Below the pieces are notes generated by a model. That model saw only the letters and a program-made list of their open reading frames with translations. It had not been told where the DNA came from and searched no databases. From assembly GCF_016056295.1 (NCBI RefSeq), contig NZ_JAECZB010000027.1, positions 1 through 50,065 of the forward strand: a stretch of DNA of 50,065 bases. The letters are read 5' to 3'. The position numbers were made by a program, and so were the translations under genes. Within the stretch, counting starts at the first letter, position 1. Every line of letters begins with the position of its first letter. Shown piece after piece: positions 28,179-36,382 of the stretch. Origin of the DNA: Atlanticothrix silvestris CENA357 (GTDB lineage: Bacteria; Cyanobacteriota; Cyanobacteriia; Cyanobacteriales; Nostocaceae).

Positions 28179-29243
28179 TTATAGCAAGTCGGTAAATCGG
28201 GGATCATTTTGGAGGGTCTTGAGAACCAGCTTGATTTCTTGGGTGCGGTCTTTATTAACAATGAGGGTGACGTTGCGATCGCGCACAATCACTACATCCT
28301 CTAAACCAATAGTAACAATTACATCTTCTGGATTAGTAGCATAAACAATAGCCCCCCGCGTGTCTAGCCCCACATGGGTAGCAAGTTCTACATTAGGATT
28401 ATCTTCTTGTTTTAGTAAGCGCTCGATCGCATTCCAATCTCCTAAATCATCCCAACCAAATTCCACTGGCAAGACATGTGCTAAGGTTGTCTTTTCCATG
28501 AGCGCATAGTCTATACTTTTCTTAGGCAACTGAGGATAAATATCAGGGCCGTGTTGTTCTAAAGGTTCAATGATTTCTGGTGCATGGGTATGTAGTTCCT
28601 TGAGAACAACCCCAGCTCGAAACACGAACATGCCACTATTCCAGCTAAAACGCCCCGTAGATAAAAAAGTTTCAGCCGTTTCACGGTTGGGCTTTTCAGT
28701 AAAGCGGTTGACGTGATAAGCTGGCAACTCATCAAAGCTACCAATTTTTTCGCCTTGCTCAATGTAGCCGTAACCAGTTGATGGGAAAGTAGGCTTGATC
28801 CCCAGAGTGACAATCGCTTCTGTGCTTGCCGCCAGCTGGGCAGCAGCGTTGAGGGTGTGTACAAACGCCTTTTGGTCAGCTATCCAGTGGTCAGAGGGAA
28901 AAAAGCCGATAATAGCGTCTTCTCCGTAACGCTTCTTAATTTCCAAACTTGTCCAAGCAACGGCAGCAGCAGTATCCCTACCCTGTGACTCAATCAGCAA
29001 ATTTTGAGATGGCAGTTCGGGTAACTGTTGTTGTATTCCTTCAGCTATCTGACTAGAGGTGATGACCCACAAGGAATTCCAACTGCCTACGATTTCTAGT
29101 AGTCGATCGGCGGTTGCTTGCAATAGACTTCTAGAGCTACCATCGAGACTTAAAAATTGCTTGGGTCTGTCTTGGCGACTTAGGGGCCAAAAACGCTCAC
29201 CTTTGCCTCCGGCAAGGATTACTGGGAACAAAGAACTATTCAT
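28179..29243 (-). CDS. manC: Mannose-1-phosphate guanylyltransferase
   Basis: From ATG at 29243 the protein is 354 aa. The nucleotide-binding motif LAGGKGERFWPLSRQDRPKQFL is at the N-terminus. FFPSDHWI gives the metal-binding Asp, and a later FTEKPNRETAE and NSGMFVFRAG complete the active site. There is no C-terminal mannose-6-phosphate isomerase domain, so this is the short single-function form. It makes GDP-mannose for polysaccharide and glycan synthesis. It diverges from an LCP-family gene that attaches glycans to the wall, a plausible functional partner. Confidence 0.92.
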   Translation of the reverse strand: MNSSLFPVILAGGKGERFWPLSRQDRPKQFLSLDGSSRSLLQATADRLLEIVGSWNSLWVITSSQIAEGIQQQLPELPSQNLLIESQGRDTAAAVAWTSLEIKKRYGEDAIIGFFPSDHWIADQKAFVHTLNAAAQLAASTEAIVTLGIKPTFPSTGYGYIEQGEKIGSFDELPAYHVNRFTEKPNRETAETFLSTGRFSWNSGMFVFRAGVVLKELHTHAPEIIEPLEQHGPDIYPQLPKKSIDYALMEKTTLAHVLPVEFGWDDLGDWNAIERLLKQEDNPNVELATHVGLDTRGAIVYATNPEDVIVTIGLEDVVIVRDRNVTLIVNKDRTQEIKLVLKTLQNDPRFTDLL

Positions 29244-29359
29244 GTTGTCATACACACATACTGAAGACCAATACATAGTGTACAGTGAGCTTTTATTCTG
29301 GCGAGATTTGTAGCTTGCATTAACATACTTTTAGGGAGTGGTTGAGTGGGGAGATAATT

Positions 29360-30895
29360 GTGATTAAACAAGTTCAATGGTCGGAAAATCAGTTTACGCC
29401 TCAACAAATACCAGAATTAGATCTGGAGGTCAGGCCTCAACAAATACAATTAGCAGAAACTCAGGGAACAATACAACTAGCAGAAACTCAAGGAATACTT
29501 GAACCAGTAACAGCTTCAGATTTAGAAGCACCACAGGAACCAGTAAGTACTGCCCGTAGTGTCGTCGAGTCTGTAGGTGCGATCCCCAACGAACTCTATG
29601 AGAGGTTGGGTTTGACCATGCCTCGATGGCTGCTGTGGATCTTGACAGTTGTTGTCGGCATTGTTTTATCTGGGTTGCTAGTATCAACTTTGGCGCTGTG
29701 GACTCCTTTATGGAGCAATTTAGATCGAACAGATGAAGAATTAGGATTTGCTGGCAAAGATGAGCAGAAAATGCCGTTGCCTGGGGAATTATGGAGCAAA
29801 ATTTCCCAGTACAAGCTATCACGTCCAATGAATATTCTCATTATGGGGATCGAACCAGTCAGAGGTACAGTTGATGGTTCCCCAGAAAGTTTTGCAGGCA
29901 AAAGTGATAGTATGCTGCTCGCAAGACTCAACCCTAATGATAAATCAATGCGGGTGCTGTCGATTCCCAGAGATACAATGATTGCAATTCCAGAAGAAAA
30001 GGGATTGACGAAGGTATCCGATGCTAATGCCCAAGGCGGCCCCGTCTTGGCGGCGCGGGTAGTCAGCCGTACCCTTAATAATGCGCCCATTGATCGTTAC
30101 ATCCGTATATCCACTAGTGGCTTAAGGGAGTTAGTCGATCAACTCGGCGGGGTAGAGGTCTTCGTTCCTAAAGCAATGGAATATCAAGACTCCAGCAGTC
30201 GGTCGTCGGTAAATTTAGTTAGTGGCTGGCAAACCATTAACGGTGAACAAGCAGAACTATTTGTACGCTTCCGTGAACCCGGTTTGGGAGATTTACCAAG
30301 AGTACAGCGACAACAAGCACTCGTGGCGGCATTACTTAAGCGGCTTAATAGTCCTACTGTTTTACCGAGGTTGCCCCAATTAACCCGCATTATGCGGAAA
30401 TATTTTGATACAAATTTGAAGATAGAAGAAATGATGGCTTTGGTGAATTTTTCCGCCAACTTGGAACGGGATAATTTCCAAATGACCATGTTGCCTGGTA
30501 CGTTCAGCAAATTCAGCAAAGACCCCGATAGTTATTGGCTGAATATGACTGGACAACAGAGCTTACTGAATAATTATGTTGGGGTAGATGTACCTGGCCT
30601 CAAGCCAGATTTGCGTCCTGTTCCTAACCTCAAAATTGCTATTCAAAATGCTTCTAACCAACCTCAATTAACTGAAAAAGTTATGGCCTATCTAAAACAG
30701 AAAGGCTTTAAAAATGTTTACACAGTGCCGGATTGGCCAGATACCCAACGCCAAACTCAAATTCTTGTCCAAAAAGGGAATCGTAGACCAGGGGTTGACT
30801 TACAAAAAATTATCGGCTTAGGTCAAATCGACGTATCGGCAACTGGCGATTTGGAGTCTGACCTGACAATTCGTATTGGTAAAGATTGGAAATAG
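29360..30895 (+). CDS. LytR-CpsA-Psr (LCP) family protein with LytR C-terminal domain
   Basis: The preferred start is GTG at 29360 (511 aa), 6 bp after GGGGAG; TTG at 29342 is the alternative. A Gln/Glu-rich cytoplasmic N-terminus (about 1-88) contains a duplicated 9-residue unit (IQLAETQGT / IQLAETQGI). One membrane helix (WLLWILTVVVGIVLSGLLV) follows. The LCP catalytic domain carries SDSMLLARL, SIPRDTMIAIP and the Arg-rich RFREPGLGDLPRVQRQQ. A LytR_C domain (KIAIQNASNQPQ) ends the protein. LCP enzymes transfer lipid-linked glycans to the cell wall. Confidence 0.9.
   Translation: MIKQVQWSENQFTPQQIPELDLEVRPQQIQLAETQGTIQLAETQGILEPVTASDLEAPQEPVSTARSVVESVGAIPNELYERLGLTMPRWLLWILTVVVGIVLSGLLVSTLALWTPLWSNLDRTDEELGFAGKDEQKMPLPGELWSKISQYKLSRPMNILIMGIEPVRGTVDGSPESFAGKSDSMLLARLNPNDKSMRVLSIPRDTMIAIPEEKGLTKVSDANAQGGPVLAARVVSRTLNNAPIDRYIRISTSGLRELVDQLGGVEVFVPKAMEYQDSSSRSSVNLVSGWQTINGEQAELFVRFREPGLGDLPRVQRQQALVAALLKRLNSPTVLPRLPQLTRIMRKYFDTNLKIEEMMALVNFSANLERDNFQMTMLPGTFSKFSKDPDSYWLNMTGQQSLLNNYVGVDVPGLKPDLRPVPNLKIAIQNASNQPQLTEKVMAYLKQKGFKNVYTVPDWPDTQRQTQILVQKGNRRPGVDLQKIIGLGQIDVSATGDLESDLTIRIGKDWK
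29444..29497 (+). repeat. 27-bp tandem duplication in the LCP gene
   Basis: Two adjacent 27-bp units (29444-29470 and 29471-29497) differ at three positions and encode IQLAETQGT and IQLAETQGI. A CCTCAACAAATAC direct repeat occurs just upstream as well. The duplication expands the cytoplasmic tail in frame. Confidence 0.85.
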
Positions 30896-30967
30896 TCATT
30901 AGTCAGTGGTCAGTAGTTGGTAGTTATAAACTCTCACATAGCTGACAACTGACAATTGACTACTGAC
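30894..30967. repeat. Inverted heptamer-type repeat between LCP and pentapeptide genes
   Basis: AGTCATT, AGTCAGT, GGTCAGT and AGTTGGT units on the left face CTGACAA/CTGACAATTGACTACTGAC on the right, forming an imperfect long hairpin. The same repeat family bounds 25843-26104. Confidence 0.65.
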
Positions 30968-30981
30968 AAAAGTTTAAAGTT

Positions 30982-31488
30982 ATGAAAAAGATTTTAATTC
31001 GATTGTTTAGTTTGATTGTAATTTTGATTTTGGCTTGTTTATGGATAATCATCAATCCCAAGCCGGCTTTTGCTCAACTAAACACAATTAACTACAACAA
31101 CACAAATTTAGAAAATCGTGACTTTGAAAGCGCCGACCTAGCCGGTGGGACTTTTGTCGCGGCGGAAATGCGGGGTGCAAATTTTCAAAGAGCAAATTTA
31201 ACCAATGCAATTCTTACTAAGGGAGTTTTATTAAAAGCAAACTTGGAAGATGCGAACCTCACTGGCGCTTTGGTTGATCGTGTAACTCTGGATGGTGCAA
31301 ATTTGAAAAATGCCATTTTTACAGAAGCAACTTTGACCCGCAGTCGTTTTTATGATGCTGTGATTACGGGTGCAGACTTTAGTGATGCCTTAATTGACCG
31401 CTATCAAGTGTCGTTACTTTGTGAAAGAGCAGACGGGATCAATTCGATTACAGGTGTTTCTACGCGAGATAGTTTGGGGTGTCGTTAG
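30982..31488 (+). CDS. Secreted pentapeptide-repeat protein
   Basis: The 168-aa protein starts with a signal peptide or membrane anchor (residues 1-32, ending in AFA-Q). About 15 pentapeptide units follow, such as [15 protein letters not shown] and [15 protein letters not shown], and a C-terminal tail holds two Cys (LLCERAD, SLGCR). In cyanobacteria such proteins often face the thylakoid lumen or periplasm; function is generally unknown. It ends 28 bp before a very strong terminator. Confidence 0.85.
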   Translation: MKKILIRLFSLIVILILACLWIIINPKPAFAQLNTINYNNTNLENRDFESADLAGGTFVAAEMRGANFQRANLTNAILTKGVLLKANLEDANLTGALVDRVTLDGANLKNAIFTEATLTRSRFYDAVITGADFSDALIDRYQVSLLCERADGINSITGVSTRDSLGCR

Positions 31489-31516
31489 TCAAAGCTGTTT
31501 AAATTTTCAATCTTGG

Positions 31517-31570
31517 AAAAAAGATCAGGTTTCAAGGAATTGTAGTCTCCTTGAAACCTGATCTTTTTTT
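31517..31570. terminator. Perfect 22-bp bidirectional Rho-independent terminator
   Basis: AAAAAAGATCAGGTTTCAAGGA (31517-31538, key features AAAAAAG...AAGGA) pairs perfectly with 31548-31569 around a 9-nt loop. The A tract and T tract make it a terminator in both directions, between the converging pentapeptide and peroxiredoxin genes. Confidence 0.93.
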
Positions 31571-31572
31571 AT

Positions 31573-32130
31573 TTAAAAGTTGGAGGATTGCAATTTTTCG
31601 AGTTGTGCCAAAACCTCTGTGCTGTGAACAGATGGGTTGACCTTAACAAAAGCCTCGCGCAAGATTCCCTTGGGGTCGATGATAAAACTGTGACGCATGG
31701 AGACATACCCTATCCAAGAACCATAAGCTTTACTCACAGCGCCATTCGTATCAGCCAACAGAGGAAATTTCAGACCTTCGGAATCGCAAAATTCAGCGTG
31801 GGAGTCAATGTCATCTGCACTAACGCCGATTATTTGAGCGTTTTTCTCGATATATTTGGGTAAATCTTGTTGAAAGCGACGAGCTTCGATGGTGCAACCA
31901 GAGGTAAAGTCTTTGGGATAAAAGTAGAGGACTACCCATTTACCTTGCAAATCAGTTAAGGAAATTTTACCATCACCTGTGTTAGTTGGCAAAGTAAACT
32001 CTGGTGCAGGTTGATTAATTGCAGGTAGTTTGCTACCAAGAGCATCAGCAGCAGGGATAAAATTCAACCAACCGATGACAGCAAAACAGGTGATAAATAA
32101 TATGCTCAAAAAATTGCGGCGGAAAATCAT
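31573..32130 (-). CDS. Exported peroxiredoxin of the PrxQ/BCP type
   Basis: The 185-aa protein has a signal peptide (residues about 1-31, hydrophobic and ending ADALG), then a thioredoxin-fold core. The peroxidatic Cys is in DFTSGCTIEARRF. In classical BCP/PrxQ a resolving Cys lies five residues on (CTxxAC); here that residue is Arg. A third Cys (AEFCDSEG) could resolve it, or the enzyme may work as 1-Cys. It likely reduces peroxides in the periplasm or thylakoid lumen. Confidence 0.88.
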   Translation of the reverse strand: MIFRRNFLSILFITCFAVIGWLNFIPAADALGSKLPAINQPAPEFTLPTNTGDGKISLTDLQGKWVVLYFYPKDFTSGCTIEARRFQQDLPKYIEKNAQIIGVSADDIDSHAEFCDSEGLKFPLLADTNGAVSKAYGSWIGYVSMRHSFIIDPKGILREAFVKVNPSVHSTEVLAQLEKLQSSNF

Positions 32131-32229
32131 GGTATAAATGAAAATTACAACTTTACATAAGTTTACCTATAAGTAAGCTTTTGCCATAATCTGTCAATAT
32201 TTGATGTCAAAATCATTTTGACGGTTAGA

Positions 32230-32257
32230 GAGACGCGATAAATCGCCGTCTCTACAG
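32230..32257. repeat. Dispersed hairpin repeat, copy 1
   Basis: GAGACGCGATAAATCGCCGTCTC (palindromic: GAGACG/CGTCTC ends) plus TACAG. The identical 28-bp sequence recurs at 40165-40192. It lies upstream of both the peroxiredoxin and ccmP genes. Confidence 0.85.
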
Positions 32258-32392
32258 CAAGTCTATTCTTCACTCCATTAGAAGTTCATGACCTATGCCC
32301 ATTCCAGTGTTTAGGCTTATGGTAGTTTAAGGGTACACTCACTCATATTATTGCAACAGATACTTTTACCCTGATGACTGGAGAGCAAAATC

Positions 32393-33034
32393 TTGGGCAT
32401 AGAATTACGCAGTTTTGTATTTCTCGACAATCTGCAACCTCAACACGCAGCATATATGGGAACAGTAGCCCAAGGTTTTTTACCATTACCAGGAGATACA
32501 TCACTGTGGATTGAAATCTCTCCTGGTATTGAAATTAATCGAATTACTGATGTAGCGCTCAAAGCTGCTTCTGTTCGTCCAGGAGTACAGGTAGTAGAAC
32601 GGCTGTATGGACTATTAGAAGTGCATTCTAGCTCTCAAGGTGAAACGCGATCTGCGGGTCAAGCTATATTAGCGTCACTAGGAGTCCGCAAAGACGAATG
32701 TCTTAAACCCCGTGTCGTTTCTAGCCAAATTATCCGCAACATTGATGCTTATCAAACACAATTGATCAATCGCACGCGTCGGGGACAGCTACTACTAGCA
32801 GGACAAACCCTATATGTATTAGAAGTTGAGCCTGCTGCTTATGCTGCATTGGCTGCCAACGAAGCTGAAAAAGCGGCGCTAATTAACATCCTTGAAGTTC
32901 AAGCTGTAGGTAGCTTCGGACGACTGTACTTAGGTGGACAAGAACGAGATATTCTTGCTGGTGCGGCGGGAGCGTTAGCGGCAATTGAAAGTGTAGCTGG
33001 TCGGGTGAATCCCCAGATTGGTCGTCAGGAGTAA
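32393..33034 (+). CDS. ccmP: Carboxysome shell protein CcmP (tandem BMC domain)
   Basis: The 213-aa protein equals CcmP in length and in N-terminus ([21 protein letters not shown]). It has two bacterial-microcompartment domains (about 1-105 and 106-213). The second carries [24 protein letters not shown] and [18 protein letters not shown]. CcmP forms pseudo-hexameric trimers that stack with a gated pore in the beta-carboxysome facet. The start is TTG at 32393, supported by GGAGAG 7 bp upstream and by family alignment from memory. The main ccm operon is not nearby, consistent with ccmP being a satellite locus. Confidence 0.93.
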   Translation: MGIELRSFVFLDNLQPQHAAYMGTVAQGFLPLPGDTSLWIEISPGIEINRITDVALKAASVRPGVQVVERLYGLLEVHSSSQGETRSAGQAILASLGVRKDECLKPRVVSSQIIRNIDAYQTQLINRTRRGQLLLAGQTLYVLEVEPAAYAALAANEAEKAALINILEVQAVGSFGRLYLGGQERDILAGAAGALAAIESVAGRVNPQIGRQE

Positions 33035-33044
33035 AGGAGAGAAA

Positions 33045-33851
33045 ATGGCAAATCGAGAGCATCTGGCTTTATTAAAAGCAGGTGCAGTTAGATGGATTGA
33101 GTGGAGAAAGAAAAATCCTCAGATTGAACCAGACCTCAGCGCGGCCAACCTGCAAGGAAATAACCTCAAAGGTGCAAGCCTCCAAGAGGTAAACTTGAGC
33201 AGAGTAGACTTAAGTCATGCATTACTGATGCGAGCCAACCTCAGTAATGCTGACTGTGGTGGCGCAAACCTTTATAAAGCCAAACTCCTTGAAGCAAATC
33301 TCAGCGCTGCTAACTTGAGTGTTGCAAACTTGAGTGGTGCAGTATTGACACAAGCAGATCTAAGTCATAGCAATTTGATTGGGGCTGATTTGAGTCAGGC
33401 GAATCTCATTGGTGCTGCTGTTGCTGATGCTAATTTGATTGGAGCTGACTTGAGTCAAGCCGACTTGAGAGGCGCTGATTTAGGTACAGCAAAGCTAATT
33501 CGGACTAACTTGTGTTTTGCCAACCTCATTGAAGCTAACTTGATTGCAGCTGACCTCAGCGACGCAAATCTACACGAAGCAGAATTGATGGGGGCTTACC
33601 TTTATAAAACTGATCTTTACAAAACTAATCTCAGTAAAGCTCACCTCAGTGGTGCATACCTATTACGGGCAAACCTGAGTCAAGCCGACTTGAGAGGGGC
33701 TAATTTGAGTTGGACTAATCTCAGCAAAGCGAACTTGGCAGGAGCTGATCTCAGAGGAGCTAATCTGAGGGGAGCTAATCTTAAGGGAGCTAACCTCACT
33801 GATGTGAATCTTGAGGAAACGATTATGCCAGATTCTTCAAGGCATGATTAG
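33045..33851 (+). CDS. Pentapeptide-repeat protein, cytoplasmic
   Basis: From ATG at 33045 (268 aa) with AAAGGAGAG 3 bp upstream. A short N-terminal helix ([21 protein letters not shown]) is followed by more than 40 consecutive A(D/N)LXX units from residue 31 to near the C-terminus, which should form a long right-handed quadrilateral beta-helix. There is no signal peptide. The gene begins 10 bp after the ccmP stop, so it is probably translated from the ccmP transcript. Function is unknown. Confidence 0.9.
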   Translation: MANREHLALLKAGAVRWIEWRKKNPQIEPDLSAANLQGNNLKGASLQEVNLSRVDLSHALLMRANLSNADCGGANLYKAKLLEANLSAANLSVANLSGAVLTQADLSHSNLIGADLSQANLIGAAVADANLIGADLSQADLRGADLGTAKLIRTNLCFANLIEANLIAADLSDANLHEAELMGAYLYKTDLYKTNLSKAHLSGAYLLRANLSQADLRGANLSWTNLSKANLAGADLRGANLRGANLKGANLTDVNLEETIMPDSSRHD

Positions 33852-34012
33852 TCGTCAACTGCAACCACTCGATCTGCGATCGCTTTCACCTGTTCAGATT
33901 CGCTGACATCGGCAGCAACTATGGGCCAGCCATGACTGAAAACAATGGGCTGTCCGCTGCCCCAGTCCTTGTAGTAAATCTGCGTGCTATCTTTGGTTGT
34001 GATTATACTCAT
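33848..34012 (-). pseudogene. Alpha/beta hydrolase (chloroperoxidase-like) N-terminal remnant
   Basis: A 54-codon frame begins [20 protein letters not shown] and continues [10 protein letters not shown], the N-terminal strand and oxyanion motif of non-haem chloroperoxidase-type hydrolases (about 275 aa when complete). At HGWP the sequence changes to [24 protein letters not shown], which does not fit that family and contains a HIP1 site; it may come from another gene. It is a broken relic next to an AraC/SDR pair. Confidence 0.6.
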
Positions 34013-34252
34013 ATTACTATGGATATTGGACTGAACCGAGAGATTGCTTGGCGTTCAAACCGTTGCCCATTTGCACAATGCAAAAAGGGTTCTACACTTT
34101 GGCGACACACTTAATTTCAATCATGTACTCAAAAAGCAGCGTTGTAGAAAATAGCTCGGTACTTGCACTTTTGAGGTGCAACGTTGAAGCTCAGAATTTG
34201 AATGTAGGAGTTAAAAGCACGACATTCCGAGTTCTGAGCTTTATTGTTTGAG

Positions 34253-34400
34253 TTCAGAGGCTCAACGTTCGAGCAAAAAGGTCGGAGTTCCGAGTTCAGA
34301 GGTTCAACGTTTGAGTAAAAAGGTGGAACTTCCGAGTTCAGAGGTTCAATGTTCGAGTAAAAAGGTGGAACTTCCGAGTTCAGAGGTTGAAAGTTGAGAT
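34253..34400. repeat. 42-bp tandem repeat, three units plus a partial
   Basis: Units at 34253-34294, 34295-34336 and 34337-34378 each begin TTCAGAGG(T/C)TCAA and contain GAGTAAAAAGGTGGAACTTCC or close variants. A partial fourth unit starts at 34379. Degenerate related pieces (GAGTTCTGAGC, GAAGCTCAGAA) extend back to about 34180. It lies directly downstream of the AraC gene. Confidence 0.9.
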
Positions 34401-34527
34401 TTTGAGAGCGATCGCCTGTATGAAGGTATGAATATTCAAGGGGCGAGGGGATTGACAAACGCTCAAAAAGCGACATTGAGATCGTTAGGAGCGATCGCCT
34501 AAACTTGACATTCTCAACAAGTTGCAC

Positions 34528-35490
34528 TCAAGCAGTACGCAAACGCGCAATATCCCGAATCGGGGGCGCACCAAATAGGCGAGAATATTCGCGGCTGAAC
34601 TGTGATTGGCTCTCATAGCCCACCCGATAGGCAGCATTAGCCGCATCGGAGTTTTCTGCAAGCATCAGGCGACGTGCTTCCAAGAGCCTTAATTGCTTTT
34701 GATATTGCAGTGGACTCATGGATGTCACTGCTTTGAAATGGTGATGAAACGATGAAGGTGACATCCTAGCTTGCTCTGCCAGTTCCTCAACTCGCATTGG
34801 CTGGACAAAATCAGCCTTGATTAGCTGGATCACTTCAGCAATCCGTTGCATATTGCTACCAGATGTTGCAATCTGGCGAACCGCTTCGCCTTGTTCCCCT
34901 ATCAAAAGGCGATAGTAGATTTCGCGGATAATAAGCGGTGCCAGAATGGGGATGTCTTGGGGCGTATCCAAAAGCCGTGCCAGTCTGATCGCACAATCGA
35001 GCAAGGGAGCATCAGCAGTGCTGACGAATAAGCCTCTGATAGAGTTCTTTTTCTGGCTTTCGATTCTCATTCTCAGAGGCTTTGCCAACGCACTGGTTTG
35101 GGCCGTAATGATATCGCAGAGTTCACGGGGATCTAGATTTAGCTTGAATCCTAAATACGGCTGTTCTGGGGTTGCTTCGACAATAAATGCGCTCAACGGC
35201 AAATCAACAGAGACGACCAGATATTGAGATGCGCCATAACAATAGGTTTCCTCACCCAGCAATGCTTTCTTTTTGCCCTGAATGAGAATGGCGAGGATCG
35301 GTTCATAGACACCTTGTAGTGTAGTCAATACAGAGGATTCTCGCTGAAATTCCAGTTCCTCGATCGTTGTTTGATGAAAACCGTCACCTTTGCCGTCGGT
35401 GTGCCGAGTAATTAAAGCTGCCAATTTTTTGCATTGATTTGCGATCGCCATACTGTTTTTTGGCTCATTGAATCCCGTTCTGTTGAGCAT
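34528..35490 (-). CDS. AraC family transcriptional regulator
   Basis: From ATG at 35490 (320 aa, with AGGA about 9 bp upstream); a TTG at 35541 would give 337 aa and an ATG at 35451 gives 307. The N-terminal half is the AraC_N domain (GVYEPILAILIQGKKKALLGEE). The C-terminal half has two helix-turn-helix motifs (VEELAEQARMSPSSFHHHFK and AAYRVGYESQSQFSREYSRLFG). It diverges from an SDR gene that it probably regulates. The 13-bp direct repeat in the spacer is a candidate binding site. Confidence 0.9.
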   Translation of the reverse strand: MLNRTGFNEPKNSMAIANQCKKLAALITRHTDGKGDGFHQTTIEELEFQRESSVLTTLQGVYEPILAILIQGKKKALLGEETYCYGASQYLVVSVDLPLSAFIVEATPEQPYLGFKLNLDPRELCDIITAQTSALAKPLRMRIESQKKNSIRGLFVSTADAPLLDCAIRLARLLDTPQDIPILAPLIIREIYYRLLIGEQGEAVRQIATSGSNMQRIAEVIQLIKADFVQPMRVEELAEQARMSPSSFHHHFKAVTSMSPLQYQKQLRLLEARRLMLAENSDAANAAYRVGYESQSQFSREYSRLFGAPPIRDIARLRTA

Positions 35491-35530
35491 TGTAGACCAT
35501 CCTGATCGATTCAGGAAATCGTAATTTGGA

Positions 35531-35629
35531 GGATTAGGCAATAAAACACGAGGTCTGTGTATTTAGAGTTCTTGCTCTTGCTAATACGATGAATACAGTC
35601 GAAGGAAACAATCAAAGGATTAGGCAATA
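35531..35629. promoter_or_regulatory. Direct repeat GGATTAGGCAATA x2 in the AraC/SDR divergent spacer
   Basis: The 13-bp sequence GGATTAGGCAATA occurs at 35531-35543 and again at 35617-35629 in the same orientation, 86 bp apart. AraC-type regulators bind direct repeats near divergent promoters, so this is a candidate operator pair. Confidence 0.5.
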
Positions 35630-35644
35630 GCCAGGAAAATAACT

Positions 35645-36382
35645 ATGCTTAACGTAGAAAACAAAGTTGTGATCATCACCGGATCGAGTAGCGGCATCGG
35701 TGCAGCCACTGCTAAATTGCTGGCAAAAAATGGGGCAAGAGTGATTCTGGGCGCACGTCGCATTGATCGCCTAGAAGCTATTGCCAAGGACATTCACGCG
35801 GAGGGTGGCATAGCCGAATATCAGGCGCTAGACGTGACGCAACATAGTCAATTGGAGGCGATCGTCCAATTTGCTCAGAGTAAGTTTGATCGCGTCGATG
35901 TCTTGATTAACAATGCGGGTATCATGCCGCTATCGACACTTGATCAACTCAAAGTTGAAGAATGGGATCGCATGATTGATGTCAACATCAAAGGGGTATT
36001 GTATGGCATTGCAGCAGCACTTCCCGTCATGAAAGCCCAAAAGGCTGGTCAGATTATTAATCTTTCCTCGATTGGCGGACACACGGTGTTTTCCACTGCG
36101 GCTGTTTACTGCGCTACGAAGTTCGCGGTTGGCGCGATCTCAGAAGGATTGAGACAAGAAGTTGGCGGCGACATTCGGGTGACGGTGATTTCGCCGGGAG
36201 TCACAGAGTCTGAGTTAGCTGACAGCATTAGTGATGAAACTGCCAGAATTGGAATGCAAGAATTTCGCAGATTATCCATTCCGGCTGAGGCGATCGCCCG
36301 CGCCATTCTGTTTGCGATCAGTCAACCCGACGATGTTGATGTCAGTGAAATGATCGTCAGACCTACCGCCAGCCCTTACTAA
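35645..36382 (+). CDS. Short-chain dehydrogenase/reductase (SDR)
   Basis: The 245-aa protein has the classical SDR motifs: cofactor loop TGSSSGIGAA (13-22), NNAG, catalytic Ser in INLSSIGGH, and YCATKFAV (YxxxK). Arg following the second strand (ARRIDRLE) suggests NADP(H). Substrate unknown. It is divergent from the AraC gene and close to a decayed hydrolase, an arrangement typical of small AraC-controlled redox cassettes. Confidence 0.92.
   Translation: MLNVENKVVIITGSSSGIGAATAKLLAKNGARVILGARRIDRLEAIAKDIHAEGGIAEYQALDVTQHSQLEAIVQFAQSKFDRVDVLINNAGIMPLSTLDQLKVEEWDRMIDVNIKGVLYGIAAALPVMKAQKAGQIINLSSIGGHTVFSTAAVYCATKFAVGAISEGLRQEVGGDIRVTVISPGVTESELADSISDETARIGMQEFRRLSIPAEAIARAILFAISQPDDVDVSEMIVRPTASPY

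Noticed and set aside
34253-34400. CRISPR array
   Set aside because: Units are contiguous 42-bp tandem repeats without spacers.
34129-34527. 132-codon minus-strand frame across the 42-bp repeats
   Set aside because: The frame is kept open because the unit length is a multiple of three; low complexity and no RBS. Reported as a repeat only.
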